Origin: Nymphaea colorata
Lineage: Eukaryota; Streptophyta; Magnoliopsida; Nymphaeales; Nymphaeaceae
Assembly (NCBI RefSeq): GCF_008831285.2
Contig: NW_022204735.1
Location: 1 to 38,259 of the forward strand
Length of the DNA stretch: 38,259 nucleotides
Direction of reading: 5' to 3'
Positions 20,380 through 31,819 of this stretch are shown piece by piece (within the stretch, counting starts at the first letter, position 1; each line of letters begins with the position of its first letter). The notes under the pieces were generated by a model. The model saw nothing but the letters and a program-made list of their open reading frames with translations. It was not told the origin of the DNA and searched no databases. The translations under genes and the position numbers were made by a program.

Positions 20380-20399
20380 AGACTACACTTCAAGGTATG

Positions 20400-21180
20400 A
20401 AGTTTTCACCTTTTACAAAACTACTTAAAAATTGTCATACTTTAGGCTAACTCTTACACAAATGGAAATTAGACAGACTAGCAGATGTTGTTGCATGGGT
20501 GATGGAGGGACAAAAGTTAAAATCATAACCCGTTGCTAAAAGCACTACGAATTATTGCTGCTACATCATAAGTAGTCGTTGAAACCAAAGTGGCTAACAC
20601 TTCCACTGACAATTTTAAATTTTTAGCTATCATGCAACACTTAGCAGGTCACTGATTTCAATTCCCTCAATTCTTAACTTATTTTATTTTTAAAATACAT
20701 TTAACAATAGTGCCTTTAAATATTCTAGTCAACTCTCTCCCTCTTTTTCTCTCTCTGTTTCTCCCTGATTGCTGGCCCATCCATTGGTGGTGCAGCATCT
20801 CTCTCCCTCCCCCTGCCTCTCTCTCCTCTCTTGCTCTTGCCCTCTCATTCAACCCAAACTCCGCTCTGTAGTTGTTCTCTCTGATAGTCTTCATTGATGG
20901 TTCATGGTTCATCTTACGTGGTTCTCTGCTACCATCCTTGATCACTGGTTTCTATTCCGGCCTGTGGTTGACTCTTCATTATCCTGCTTCCTGTTGCCCA
21001 TCTTGGCTCCTGGTTGCAGGTTCCATTCCAGCTGGTTCGCACTGGCAGCATTCATCTCTGGTTGTCCACCTCTCATCCCTATTGTTTTCTGACATATTTT
21101 TCTCAGCTGTTCTACTGCTGGATTCTGGCCTTGGTACTCTCAACTGGATTTGCCTTCTATTGGCCCATCTTTTATATCCA
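20400..21180. other. Spacer including a pyrimidine-rich tract
   Basis: 20730-20860 is rich in CTCTC/CCCT on the plus strand. A plus-strand open frame at 20872-21210 (112 codons) is hydrophobic and low in complexity and matches no family I know. Confidence 0.4.
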
Positions 21181-22782
21181 GCACTGACGCTTTATTGTGA
21201 AAGTCAGTAAAGGCAGTGTCGTTGATACTTTTATTGGCGTTTCCGCACTATATTGTAAAAATTAACTTTTACTAATGCAAAAGAATTAAATGTCACTGAA
21301 AATTGATTTTGATGTTTTATGTTTATTCTTTTTACTGACACAATTACTCAGCACTAAAGGTATAACAATTTTATTGATGTCATGCTTTCATTAGCAAAAC
21401 ATAGTCACTAAAAGCGACGGACCTATATCAGTGAAAATTCTTCTGCTATGGTCTCTTGATTATTTTTTTCAAAAAAGAAAAAAGAACTTGCATAACTGTT
21501 CTTCTCAATAGAGTGAGTTCTGGATCTTTGGTAGTTGTCTAGCAGCTTTGACAAAAATAAACCAAAAAATAATAAATAATAAATAAAATTAGTCAGAATG
21601 AGAACAATGAGGATTAAGAAAGAGAAAATGAAAAAGGAACTTGCAACAAATTTTGGCGTCCAAAGTTGAATGGCAATTAGCATCCTCTTTTTTGCAATAT
21701 ATTCTAAAATGAAGATGAGTATAAAACAATAGGCATATAAAATACATGGAGAGAGAGAGAGAGAGGAACATACTTTTGAGCTGGTTGGGTTGGGGAAATA
21801 AGGATGAAAAAGTATGCAAAATGAGGATGGCACATCTATTTTTATTAACCGGCTAGCGATTTACTAATGTGAATGTTTTCGTGTCACTAAAAGTTTACAT
21901 ATGGGTGGGGAAGGAAGGATGGGGAAATTTAAAAAATTAACCTTTATTGATCCAAAGTATCACATCACTAATGATTAGACTTTTTAAATTCAAAAAAAAT
22001 ATGGGAGATCAAAAAATTGAAGCTTTTACTAACGTTTACAGGCAACGTCACTAGAAAACAAAGAAAAATATGTTTTTTGTTGACATTTTGTGAAAAAACA
22101 TCATTGCAAACTTCCAATAGGAGAATTTCTATATAATTTTACTAACATTTTAAATTATATAATTTAGTAATGATGGAGCTTTTATTGACATTTACTTCAC
22201 ATGAGTGAGTTTTTACTCCGTAAGCCTATACCTCAAATATTCTCACCGCTATAGGCTTTTTGACAACACAAAAAGAGTAGTGCACTTCACGTGGATCCAT
22301 TCTCGTCAGTACAGATACACACATTTACTGACATTTTTAGGGGAGATGTTAGTAACGATGGGCCATCACTAACATTAGTTAGATGTTTTGTAGACATATA
22401 CGGGTGAATAATCTCACCACTGTAGACTACTTCACATAACACAAAAAGAACAATTAACTTGCAATGACTTAGATCCATGCTCATCAGTATAAATTCACAC
22501 CTTTACTGACATTTAATAAGTATTGCTAGAAATTATTGACCATCAATGGCATTCATAACATGTTGAAAGTTTTCATCTTAATAGAGCTACACCTATAACC
22601 AATTTCACTACTATAGGTTTTTTCTTATGAACTTTGCAAAGGAAAGAAGTTTTACTGACAGGGATTGATTACATGTCCATAATGATTCCCCTTTATTGAC
22701 GTTTGGATGGGAATGTCAGTGAAGATGAACATTTACCGACACATGTTTTTTCATGTCAGTAAATATCGTTTTTTTTTTAGTG
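21180..22782 (-). mobile_element. CACTA-like element end with subterminal repeats
   Basis: Read on the minus strand from 22782 it begins CACTAAAAAAAAAACGATA, then repeats words such as TTTACTGACAT, ATGTCAGTAAA and GTCGGTAAATG in both orientations through to about 21180. Dense subterminal direct and inverted words behind a CACTA terminus fit En/Spm-type elements. There is no transposase; the other end was not found with confidence (CACTA words at 19993, 21353 and 21409 lack a matching 3-bp target copy). Confidence 0.6.
22243..22640. repeat. Subterminal tandem repeats of about 170-190 bp
   Basis: TCACCGCTATAGGCTTTT (22243), TCACCACTGTAGACTACTTC (22413) and TCACTACTATAGGTTTTTTC (22605) start three diverged units. 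Units 1 and 2 also share AACACAAAAAGA, GGATCCAT/AGATCCAT, TCGTCAGTA/TCATCAGTA and TTTACTGACATTT in the same order. The third is partial. Confidence 0.8.
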
Positions 22783-23640
22783 TTATCTGCTTCTGGTGTG
22801 TTGTTTTTCATTTTTCATTGGATAGTTTGCTAGAGTATTGTGGCCTTCCTTGGTGTATGATTGTGCTTTGCTTGGCCTCATTAATGGCTCCTTTCTTTGC
22901 TGTTATGGATCTATTTGGGCCATTCTTTGGTTTTGGGGCATCACTTTGTATTCTAGTGTCTACGTTGCTTTTGTCTTATTGACTTGCTATGTATTCTTGC
23001 ATGTTTATCTGGGTTGTTTGACCCGTTTAATGAATTTTGTTTAGCAAGCCCTTTGTTTGCTACATATAGTGGTTTATGCCCTCCTCCACTAAGATTTGGT
23101 CATTTCTTTCTTTTTTATTTCATTCTACGCTAGAAGCAACTATCTAACTAAAAAAAGGTTCTGTAGTACCTTTAACTGTTAAACAAAATTATATTATCGT
23201 GGTCGGACTAAGAGCAATCTAGGTACCCACAAAATGCTTGAACTGCCTCTGAGGAGCAGCTTGGTATAGCTGCTAGGACCCTGACTTGTTTAAAATCCAG
23301 AATAAACTGAACCACTGGAAAGGGAAACTGTTGAGCTATGCAGACAGATTTTGTTTGATCAAAGTTGTTTTCTTGGCCACTCCTAATTACTGGCTTTTAT
23401 TGTTAAATTTGCCAACTAAAATTTACAATGCATGGAAGGATTAGTTGCTAAATTGTTGCAGGGCGATTTTGGTTGATGTCATAAATTTCATCTTATTTCT
23501 TGAAGTGCTCTGTCTCAAACCATGAACAAAGGGAGCTGTGTGGTTATTTGAAAGTTTACTGAGATGAATTTGGTATACGTACTCTATTATGATATAGAGC
23601 TATTTGTTGTCAATTTTTATGGGCAACATCTTGCAACGAT
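22783..23640. other. Spacer, nothing recognised
   Basis: T- and G-rich plus strand at 22790-23100 (TTTGGTTTTGGGGCATC) may be a LINE 3' tail, but this is not demonstrable. No RNase H end or 3' LTR for Copia-2 was found here. Confidence 0.4.
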
Positions 23641-26600
23641 AAATATCTAGTGTCTCTTTTTGTGTTCCAAGAGAAAAATGACTCACCTAAGAACATGCAG
23701 TAACTAGAAACTAATCGTCTAGTGTCTCTGAACGTAGCTTAATCTGCATTGCAGTAAGCTATTAGTTGAAATTTTTGTTACAGAAATATTCCTTGTCATG
23801 GATTGTTGTTCAAATATTTAATTATTTTTATTGTTGCATCACAGTAAGATTTTCTCAACTACTACATAAATCTGCTGAGAACATAGACAACATGTAGAAT
23901 ATCTGGCCGTAATATGGTTAGATAGATTAAAAGACCCAGCAAATAACAATAACTTGAATGGCTCTTGAGCAACTTGACTTTCGTATAGGACAATTTTAGA
24001 CAACTGTCTATTTGTGTGTCCCCCAGTTGCATTGCTAGCATTCCTTTTTTTTATAATGTTATACATATGCTTCCTTTGAGATATATAAATCCCTTTTCTT
24101 CTGTTCTTGACAATTCAATGTCCTGAAAATATTTCAAGTGGCCAATGTCTTTCATATGAAATTTGTAGCTAAACTTTCTTTCTAGTTACCTATGGCTATG
24201 CGATTATCTTTATAAATCAGCAATCTGTAAAGTTGTTACCTTTTCTATGTGTGAACAATTAGCAAACACACTTCAATTGAGGAAATCCAAATTCAAGTTG
24301 GGCAGCTAAGACCAATTTTTGGGTGCCTGCTTTACACCTTACAATGACATGATCAGCTTGCAAATTCTTGTCTAACCCTTGCTACCATATCATTGAGGAG
24401 GTTGAATGTGTACTTTCTCTTGTGTTCACCATGCAAAAAATGCATTGTGAACATCTATTTGGAACAAAAACTAATGCATTTTAGTTGCAACCATTAGTTG
24501 ACAGATCGTAGTAGTAATTTTAGCAACTGAAGCATACGTTTCACTGTAATCCAACCCTCGATTTGTAAACAGCCCTTGGCTACTAGCTAGGCTTTGGACC
24601 GTTTGATTTCTTCATTCACTTTATACTTTAGTCTATAAATTCACGCACAGCCGATTGGCTTAATTCCAGAAAGAATATGCACTTTGTTTTGCTTCCAATG
24701 CATTAAAGTCTTCAATCATTGCTTGACGCTAGCTTGGATCTTTGACAACCTGATTGCAGGAATTTCGTTCACTAACTTGAGACACATTCAATAGAAATGA
24801 ACGATGATTTGGTGGAAATGTGGAGAATGACAACAATACGTATAGCATGTTCATTATTTAGTGGTTCTGAGATCAGATTTTGTTCATGAAATGAATCAAT
24901 TTCTACATACCTATCTCTGCTAAAGAATTTTTTTTTCTTTCTAAATCAAATACAAGTATGCCTTTTGCCCAAATACATACCCCAGTAAAAATACATCTTC
25001 ATTTTAACATCAAATTTTGAAGTTGAGTTCAAGTTGGTTGCAAAGCAAGGGCATCCAAAAACCTTCAAATGACTATAGGATGGTTTTAGATTGAATCAAA
25101 TCTCAAATGGTGTTTTGCCTTCTAATTTTTCACTAGAAGTCCTGTTGATTAACTTCCATTTCATTCCCCCGATAAACACAAAGGTAAATTTGCTTCATGT
25201 TTGAGAGCATAAGTGACGTCAAGTATGTGCCAGTGCTTCCACTCTACAACACCAAATTTTTGTGGTGTGTAGGGGCAGCCATAATAGTGTAATATTCCTT
25301 TACTTTGTATAAATAATTCAAATCATGTATAAAAAATTCAAAACCCCTGTCGGTTTTGAACTTTAATTTGCTGTTTTTAAATTGGTTCTCAATCATTGTC
25401 ACAAAACTCTATATAACAGGCCATGTTTCATATTTATGTTCCATAAAATATGCCCACACAACTCTTGAATGATCATCCACTATAGTTAATTGATGGTGAG
25501 CACTATTAAAGGAAGCACAAAATAGGTCCCCATTGATCAACATGCACATACTCAAATGCACGGTTTGCTTGGAAGTTACTCAGCTCAAATGGTAGTCTAG
25601 TTTGTTTGGGTAAAATGACATATTTCATAATACTGATTTTTCATATGTATGATGGAATCCTGAGCTTGGGACAACTCGTTTCTGAAGTTTGAAGGATGAC
25701 CTAGGCACCAGTACCACATGTTGATTTTGTTTAGTTAAGTCAATGAAGCAAAGGCGCTCTTATCTTCATGATCTTTAGGATGTGCTTGAAAGTGAAACAG
25801 TCCCTGCCACAATTCACTGTTTCAAATCACCATCCCAGAAATCAAGTCCTGCAGAAAAACAACCTTTATTAGATAAGATAACAACACAGGATGTGTGAGA
25901 AATCAATTGGGTAATAGACAATAGATTAAAGATGAAGTTTGGTACATAGAAGACTTGATTGAGCACGAGTTCAATATCCACAATAGGTGGCACATACAAT
26001 ACTGTTATTAGTTAGTTTTATTGAAAATAAGGCAATGAGTTGAGTGACATTGATCATAAATTTCATAGCTCTAGGCATGTGGTCAATAGCTCCACTAATT
26101 ATAATCCACTACTTGGATTGGGTACAAGACATACCAACAAAAGTAATTTGTGATGAAGAAATAGGGTTGTTTGGTTTTTCATTAAGCAACTGTTTTAGGT
26201 GGATTTATTTATCTACAGTGAAGGCTGGTGCCATCTCCTTTCTGGTCTGTTTAAGTAACATGTCACAGGCTGAAGCACTGTTGGCAAACAACTTGTTCTT
26301 CTCTACTTCAACCTATGTCTCAGTAACATGTTTCTCTGATTTTGATTCAGGATTGTTGAATGGAGGTGGACAATCCCTCAGCTTAAACCTCCTTTCCCTT
26401 GAATGGCCAGTGATTGACAATGTGTGCAGAAATATTTATTCCTCTGGTTCTTGCTTTTGGTTGATTTAGAGTACTAATTTGCTGCTACTAGTCTAACATG
26501 ATCCACAATTGAGTGCATACGAGCCTCACACTGCTTCTCTTCCAATAAAACGAGTGAGTATACTTTCCCAATAGTGGGAAAAGCATCCAATAGAGGGAAA

Positions 26601-26899
26601 AGTCATTTAAACCCATTAAAAATTGTATAATACAATCTTCTTGCTGCTAAGCTGCCATTTGGGCATAGATTAGGCTGGTAGCAAGTTCATGTAAAAGGGA
26701 GTTTAGTATCCATGAGAGCACCATATCATTGTTGTATCTACAGTAATTGGCACACAAGAACAGTCCCTGGGCTATCTACATGGTGTAAGTAATAGGGGTT
26801 TACGATTTCTATATTTCTCAGACCAAACGCTGTCTCAGATGATGCATTGGGAGCTTCACACATTTGAGATGCATGAATTGTAGGATTTGAAGATGCCAT
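23640..26899 (-). pseudogene. Copia-2: decayed gag-pol
   Basis: Minus strand. Gag starts at ATG 26897-26899 (MASSNPTIHASQMCEAPNA, NIEIVNPYYLHHVDSPGTVL) and is shortened internally, resuming at MVLSWILNSLLHELATSL. The protease/integrase junction reads VFYVPNFIFNLLSITQL (about 25950). Integrase has LTIVDDHSRVVWAYFMEH, KLKFKTDRGFEFF and GVVEWKHWH, with its acidic residues kept but Arg changed to Trp twice. Reverse transcriptase runs from about 24780 (VAKGLFTNRGLDYSETYASV, FQIDVHNAFF) to the active site at 24203-24214, which reads YKDN instead of YVDD. It continues FHMKDIGHLKYFQDIELSRT, LLIYLTILRPDI, NFQLIAYCNAD-like and SYCMFLGESFFSW near 23680. RNase H is lost. Many frameshifts and stops. Confidence 0.9.
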
Positions 26900-26913
26900 G
26901 GTCTGTTACCAAA
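26900..26913 (-). promoter_or_regulatory. Mutated primer-binding site of Copia-2
   Basis: The minus strand reads TTTGGTAACAGACC between the LTR edge and the gag ATG. It differs from TTTGGTATCAGAGC at two positions. The gag ATG follows at once. Confidence 0.8.
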
Positions 26914-27330
26914 TGTTAAATGGACAAGGTTACAACTAACTTCCTTGAACAAAGAACGAGACTGTTGTGACAAATGTCTTTACAGTAGCGAAGATGAAAT
27001 TAATAGGGCCAACACACAAGAAAGATAAACAGAAAAAGCATAAGCAAAAATGCAAGGAAGAAGCAGAGCAATGACTTCCTTTATTGCTTGACACCTTTCT
27101 CCATTACATTGCTTATTGTAAATATACATGGAATACACAAAGGCTGGCTACCCATGTGTGGTTCACAATCTTCAAATGCAATTTGAGATAATATAAAATA
27201 TCTTGTATAAAGCTGAATTATTTGATTCATGATTCTCTACCATATGTGAATCTTCCAAAGGCTTCCAGGACCTTCATTTGGCTTTCATCTGAAGAAATTT
27301 GGATATGGTTCAATACAATTTTGCACAACA
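26914..27330 (-). repeat. 5' LTR of Copia-2 (outer end tentative)
   Basis: Ends in ...CCATTTAACA next to the primer site. The outer end is placed at a TGTTGTGCAAAATTG start near 27330 because it gives TG...CA ends; no second LTR is available to confirm it. Confidence 0.55.
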
Positions 27331-27891
27331 ATAATAGGTAGAGAGAATAGATTAAGGTTATGTTGGAAAGGTCTTATGTAAATAACATTAATGAGGTTAA
27401 CTATGGAGAGATGAAAGGTAACATTGTTTTCAGTAACAGCTATGTTTCAAGTAAGATTATTTCCTTGCTAAATGGGCAGAGGATAGGGCACGTGGCCTAC
27501 TTTATTTCAAATCCTTTTTGTTTTTGAGTATTTTTTTATAAAATTCTATTTTCCTCTTTCTCTATTCATGTATTCTTTTGGATTTCCTTTATAATGTAAT
27601 TGCTATTATGCATAAAAAAGACTTGTCGAACAAAGTAATATTATAAAATCATAAAACAATTTTTCCACCCCGCTTTTCTCATACAACAATATCCTTAGAT
27701 TGTCATGTATGTAAAATTGCTTTTTTCTTTTCTTTTGCAACATACACTAGTACTTCTTAACTCATTTATTTTTGTGGTAGTTGATCATTTCTTGATTCAT
27801 ATGCATTTCCTTTAAAAAAATTTCCATGCAATAGACTTTTTCATTGTTAATTTGCTATTGAGTTGTCTGCATTTTTTATAGTCTCGTCCAA
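27331..27891. other. AT-rich spacer, nothing recognised
   Basis: No supported frame or repeat. Several T-rich tracts. Confidence 0.5.
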
Positions 27892-28155
27892 TGCCAAAAG
27901 CAAGTATTAAATATACTGACCAAGAGTGACTCTTCTTCATTTATCTTTTCTTCTGTAGTTTACAATGACGAGAGATACAGCCATAAAGAGGAAGGAGAAG
28001 AAACAACCTCAAAAACATGTAAGAGAGAAAAACGAAAGGTTATCTCTCCATGAACAAAAAGAAATACAAATAGAGTAACCAAATTGGCAATATCTCAATA
28101 CAAAGAAAGAAGGATAACATCATTGAAGAGCTCTCCAATCATAACTTGTTTAACA
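27892..28155 (-). repeat. Probable 3' LTR of Copia-4 (about 264 bp)
   Basis: Starts TGTTAAACAAGTTATGATTG right after the polypurine tract TTGAGGGGGAG (28157-28167 region) and can be closed at ...CTTGCTTTTGGCA at 27892, giving TG...CA ends. The partner LTR is not in the window. Confidence 0.65.
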
Positions 28156-28690
28156 CTCCCCCTCAAGTTGAGAATCCGGGATATCCACGATTCTCAAATG
28201 GATCATCTTGGTTAAACTATCTTGTGTGACAGCCTTAGTAAATATATCTGCATATTGATCTTCACTCTTCACAAACGTAGTAGTTATCTCCTTGTTTTGA
28301 ACTTTCTCTCACATAAAATATCGATCGACTTTTGCATGTTTTGTTCTTTCAGGAAAAACCAAATTATAGCAAGTGAAGCGCAGCCTAATTGTCACAATAC
28401 AAATTCATGGGCTTAACTTGTTTGAAGCCAACCTCCTTGAGTATAGATTTAAGCCAAAGAAGTTCACAAGCAATATTAGCCATGGCTTTATATTTTGCTT
28501 CTGCAATTGATCTCGAGATGATGTTTTGCTTCTTGCTTTTTCAAGAAACAAGATTGTTTACAATTGTCATGCAAAGCCCAGTAGTAGACTTTCTATCAGA
28601 GTTACTCCCAAACCAATCCGCATTAGTGTAACCCTTCAAGTTTCATCTTGCTTTCAATGCCCAGTCTTCTCCTTGGGCCACAAGGTTCTC
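28156..28690 (-). pseudogene. Copia-4 RNase H / pol C-terminus fragment
   Basis: Reads GYTNADWFGSNSDRKSTTG, SIAEAKYKAMANIACELLWL, KSILKEVGFKQVKPMNLYCDN, AALHLL, then FVKSEDQYADIFTKAVTQDS and DSQLEGEC followed by a stop and the purine tract. This is the complete C-terminal order of a Copia polyprotein (RNase H Asp/Glu motifs, ADIFTK, QLEGEC end). Stops interrupt it after CDN and later. The N-terminal side is cut near 28690 beside the MITE-like element. Confidence 0.9.
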
Positions 28691-28695
28691 TATTA

Positions 28696-28955
28696 CGCTT
28701 GGGCATCGGGCCTGGGTACCCAAAAAAATCACCCCTGGTTGGCCCGACAGGACCCGATTCGGCCCAATTAATTTTCTTATTATATTTTTATTTAATAATA
28801 ATATATATTTTATTATTAAAAATGTATTTTATATTCAAAAATTTGTATTTTATATTTAAAAATTATTGTTTTATTTTAACCGGGCCTGGCCCAGGCTCGG
28901 GTTTCAGTCATCGGGCCAGCCCAGGCCCTCAGGGCAGCCCGATGCCTAGACCTAT
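28696..28955. mobile_element. GC-rich MITE-like element with AT-rich core
   Basis: The left end CTTGGGCATCGGGCC and the right end (reverse complement TCTAGGCATCGGGC) are imperfect inverted repeats. Both arms are packed with GGGCC/GGCCC words, while the centre (28770-28880) is almost pure AT with TTTTATATT-like repeats. This is the layout of a non-autonomous hAT-like MITE. An 8-bp target copy is not clear, so the family is an inference. Confidence 0.6.
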
Positions 28956-28956
28956 T

Positions 28957-30345
28957 CTATATCAGTTGTTTGCATATTCATATTCGTCCATTCCTGTAAC
29001 ATCTCTCCCACTTCACCCTTGGAGTTTTAACAAGAGTCCATCCCTCCTCATTCTGAACTCTTTCATTTATTTCAACCAATGGCATCCTTCCTTTCCCAAT
29101 CACGTTTGCTTCTTTGCTTCCCACCCCTTCCTTTTTACTGAAACTTCTTTCCCCCTTCCTCTTCCCTCCACTTCTCATTTTGGTGTACCCTTTTTTTACT
29201 TCCACTGCACTTCCGTATCTCTTTCTCAGAATTAAAGGCAAATCCAGGAGGTGCATCCGTTTCATTAAGAAATTTAACCCCCTCTAGAGTACAAAATGGA
29301 TTAATACAGATGGTCGGGGAGAGATTACCTTTCTGTTTGCTCTTAGCAGGTATTGGGCTCTGATAGTCTACCATGCAAGGCTTTCCACGGAGGCCTATCT
29401 TCAGTTGCTCTCTACCTATTTGTTTATCCTTCCCTTTTATGACTCTCACCTGTGATCTGCACCCCTTTTCTGCTTCCTTCACCGACACGATTATCCACCA
29501 TTCTGATATTTTCCCAAGGGTTGACAATTAATCCAGCAACCTAGCATCCATATGGGTGAAAGCTCTGCACCTGTGACAATAGGTTATTTTCAATTCATAT
29601 GCAATTACTTGCTTGTAGATTTCCTTCTCCGACACCCTCATATTCACCACTGGAATCCGCTGAAAGCCCACTAGAATCTCCTCCCCTATCCTCGTAAAAT
29701 TCTATCTACCCCACACTTTTGTGCATTTGTCTTCCGCTACAAAACGTCCCCCCATTCCCTTCACCCCCTTTTGAATGCATATTCAGTCCATAGATGAACA
29801 GGCAGATTCGGTAACTGAATCCATAAGAGCATCAACTGAGATTCCTTGATCTTTAGTTCTTCACCTGGTTTCCAGTGGCTCACAACCAATATTCATTTAT
29901 CTACCGACTAGGCTCTCTGCCTCAACACGATACGTAGCTCATCTTTTGAATCAGCCCTAATCAAGAATCTTCCATTCCCTACCACTGAAAATTTAGGATT
30001 CTTGATCATCGGCCAATGTTTATGAAGCAATTCGAAAACAAAATTGAAGTCCAGGCCCAGCCGGGAAACACATCCAAGAAGCCCTGCCACCGCAACAAAT
30101 CCAAAACATTCTGCGAGTTTTTCATATGCATCTTGATGGAATGATATCATAGGCCCCTCATCAGTTAACTCTACTTGTGCTTCAGGAATTTCATCTAAGG
30201 ATGGCTTTTCTAGTTTTTCAACCACGTCCGCGCAGCTATGGCCTTTCCTTTCTCCAATCCTTCCCCTTCTTCCGGTGGTCGAGGATCATCCCACAAAATC
30301 CGATCTAGGGCTAGAGCCTTCCCAAAGCAAGCTCTCGACTTCCAT
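28957..30345 (-). pseudogene. LINE ORF1 (DUF4283-type nucleic-acid-binding protein)
   Basis: Plant L1-type LINE ORF1, an RNA-binding chaperone. Start ATG at 30343-30345: MEVESLLWEGSSPRSDFVG, then a stop at 30286-30288, then EKPSLDEIPEAQVELTDEGP. The DUF4283 core reads LLHKHWPMIKNPKFSVVGNG, RFLIRADSKDELRIVLRQRA, stop, SVDK, stop, ILVVSHWKPGEELKIKESQL, LLWIQLPNLPVHLW. This matches the family GxFxxxF.S.EDxxxVLxxxxWxxxxxxLxxxxWxPxF.....PVWVxLPxLPxxxW. A Cys/His segment (YCHRCRAFTHMD) follows near 29570 and a basic Lys/Glu-rich tail to about 28960. The three stops named all fall at expected Trp positions. No endonuclease or reverse transcriptase is adjacent. Confidence 0.8.
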
Positions 30346-31341
30346 TTTCAAGTGTGTGCCAGTCCAATGACAGGAAGGTTATAAAGATGAAAAATACGAA
30401 CCATGATTTCACCTCTAGAGGTAGGGAGGGAATGGTCCAGATTAAGGAAGGGGTGCTTTTTGTCTTTGTCCACAATTCCATTTAAAAGGAAGTACTTAAT
30501 GAGGTGATTGAGTCGCCATTCAAGCTAGGCAGTTGACCATGAACAATGCAATATTATCATATGTGGCTTACTGACACTTACAAGTGATATTTTGTCCAAG
30601 CCATTTGAAACCCTTCACCGGCATTTCTTCTCTACCATGGCAACCCAACCATTACGTACTTTTTTGGAGGCGGTGCGATTGAAAGTCCCTTCATTGATGT
30701 CCTCTAGAAGCCGTAAAAAAGCAATAGAGGACTCTATGAGTGCCACCAAAGGATTTAATTGATACATTGTCTTTTCCATAGAAGGTTCCTATTTTGGCAT
30801 TTGTGGTATATATAAATATTGCGATTAAGCATGAGTCACTAGACTTTCTGCTAAGGTTTGCGCAGCATCCTGCCCATAAATGGTTTCAGATTTTCAGTGA
30901 CACTTGATAGGTTCTATTGAGGATCAGTATTCGTGTTGTATCTTATTTTGTAAAGAGTTGGCATTTAGTTCGTGCCCACTTTCCTTAACAATGTTTTGTT
31001 CCAGGAATTGTTAATGGAAAACACATTTTAAAACTAATAGCATTAAAAGTACAAATAAAATTAAAGCAAACATGAAAATGAGTAGAGGTAAGTAGTAGTT
31101 GATGAAAAATTGACCTTATCTGTATGACAATACAATTTCACAAACATTATTTAAAACATATAAAACGCACTGGGAAAAAGATAAAACAATGTTAAACATG
31201 AGAGAATCAACTATGAAGCCTTGAACATTTTATTCGCCACTAAAGACGGTGGAGCGGGTAGATGATGAGCAGCAACACCCAAAAGAAGAAGAACAAAAGC
31301 GAGAAAAAATATCGAACTTAGGTAAGTAGTACAGATCATAG
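30346..31341. other. Region between LINE ORF1 and LecRK-2 tail
   Basis: 30346-30900 is probably the LINE 5' region: on the minus strand it shows scattered coding-like frames (for example GEIMVRIFHLYNLPVIGLAH). 30900-31341 is AT-rich and probably includes the 3' flank of LecRK-2. Nothing further recognised. Confidence 0.35.
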
Positions 31342-31476
31342 ACACGTTTCGGCAAGCCAAGCATACACAGCTTCGAGTGGAGAAACGGCAGAGGGATAAG
31401 CAAGATGGCTCGAACTCGGCTCCAAAGAATAACTGACGTGATAGAGCTTGTTCAAGTCTATGTTCTTGTTCAAGTG
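31342..31476 (-). pseudogene. LecRK-2 C-terminal tail, separated from its kinase by an LTR element
   Basis: The minus-strand frame LNKNIDLNKLYHVSYSLEPS, SSHLAYPSAVSPLEAVYAWL ends at a stop at about 31342. It is Ser/Pro-rich, as LecRK C-terminal tails are. If the LTR element and one copy of its target site are left out, this frame continues directly from the kinase end (RPSMPQ) at 37080 and beyond, which is why I assign it to LecRK-2. On its own it would not be recognisable. Confidence 0.65.
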
Positions 31477-31819
31477 TGTTGGAGTTACAGCAGCAGAAAG
31501 GTGACCTTGTTCAAGTCTGTGTCTACGCAACAGGGACAACACCACCATCGGTAGTATGAGTGGAGAGGAGGAAGAAGAAGAAATGTAGTTTTTCTGGTTT
31601 GCTTCTAAGAGGTGCAGGTTTGGTTAATCTCACGATTTACCCTAAGCATAAGATAAGCTGGGCTTTTATAGACCGCCTCCTAGGTTTTTCTAATGCCGAG
31701 CAACGGACAGTTACAGCTAGAGAGATTAATGGGCAGTTTTCTTATTTAATCTTGTAACTGCAAATGGGCCTCTTGCAGTTACAAGATGTAGAGATAGGGC
31801 TCAGGGCCACTATCCAACA
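31477..31819 (-). repeat. 3' LTR (343 bp) of the 5.6-kb element
   Basis: TGTTGGAGTTACAGCAGCAG to CACTATCCAACA on the plus strand; inverted TGTTGGA/TCCAACA ends. Aligns throughout with 36722-37079. Confidence 0.93.

Noticed and set aside
20872-21210. 112-codon hydrophobic plus-strand frame as a small membrane protein
   Set aside because: No conserved motif or gene context; follows a pyrimidine-rich tract and runs into CACTA subterminal repeats.
21423-21833. 136-codon minus-strand frame, Phe/Ser/Leu-rich
   Set aside because: Low-complexity translation of AT-rich CACTA subterminal sequence and a GA tract; no family.
21180-22782. Complete CACTA element bounded by a CACTA word at 19993
   Set aside because: The 3-bp flanks (ATT and TTA) do not match and the inner sequences are not similar, so the left boundary was not assigned.
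26044-26469. 141-codon plus-strand open frame
   Set aside because: It lies antisense to the Copia-2 gag/protease region and shows no protein family.
28648-29235. Longest plus-strand open frame (195 codons)
   Set aside because: It crosses the MITE-like element and the antisense of LINE ORF1, is low in complexity and matches nothing; an antisense shadow.
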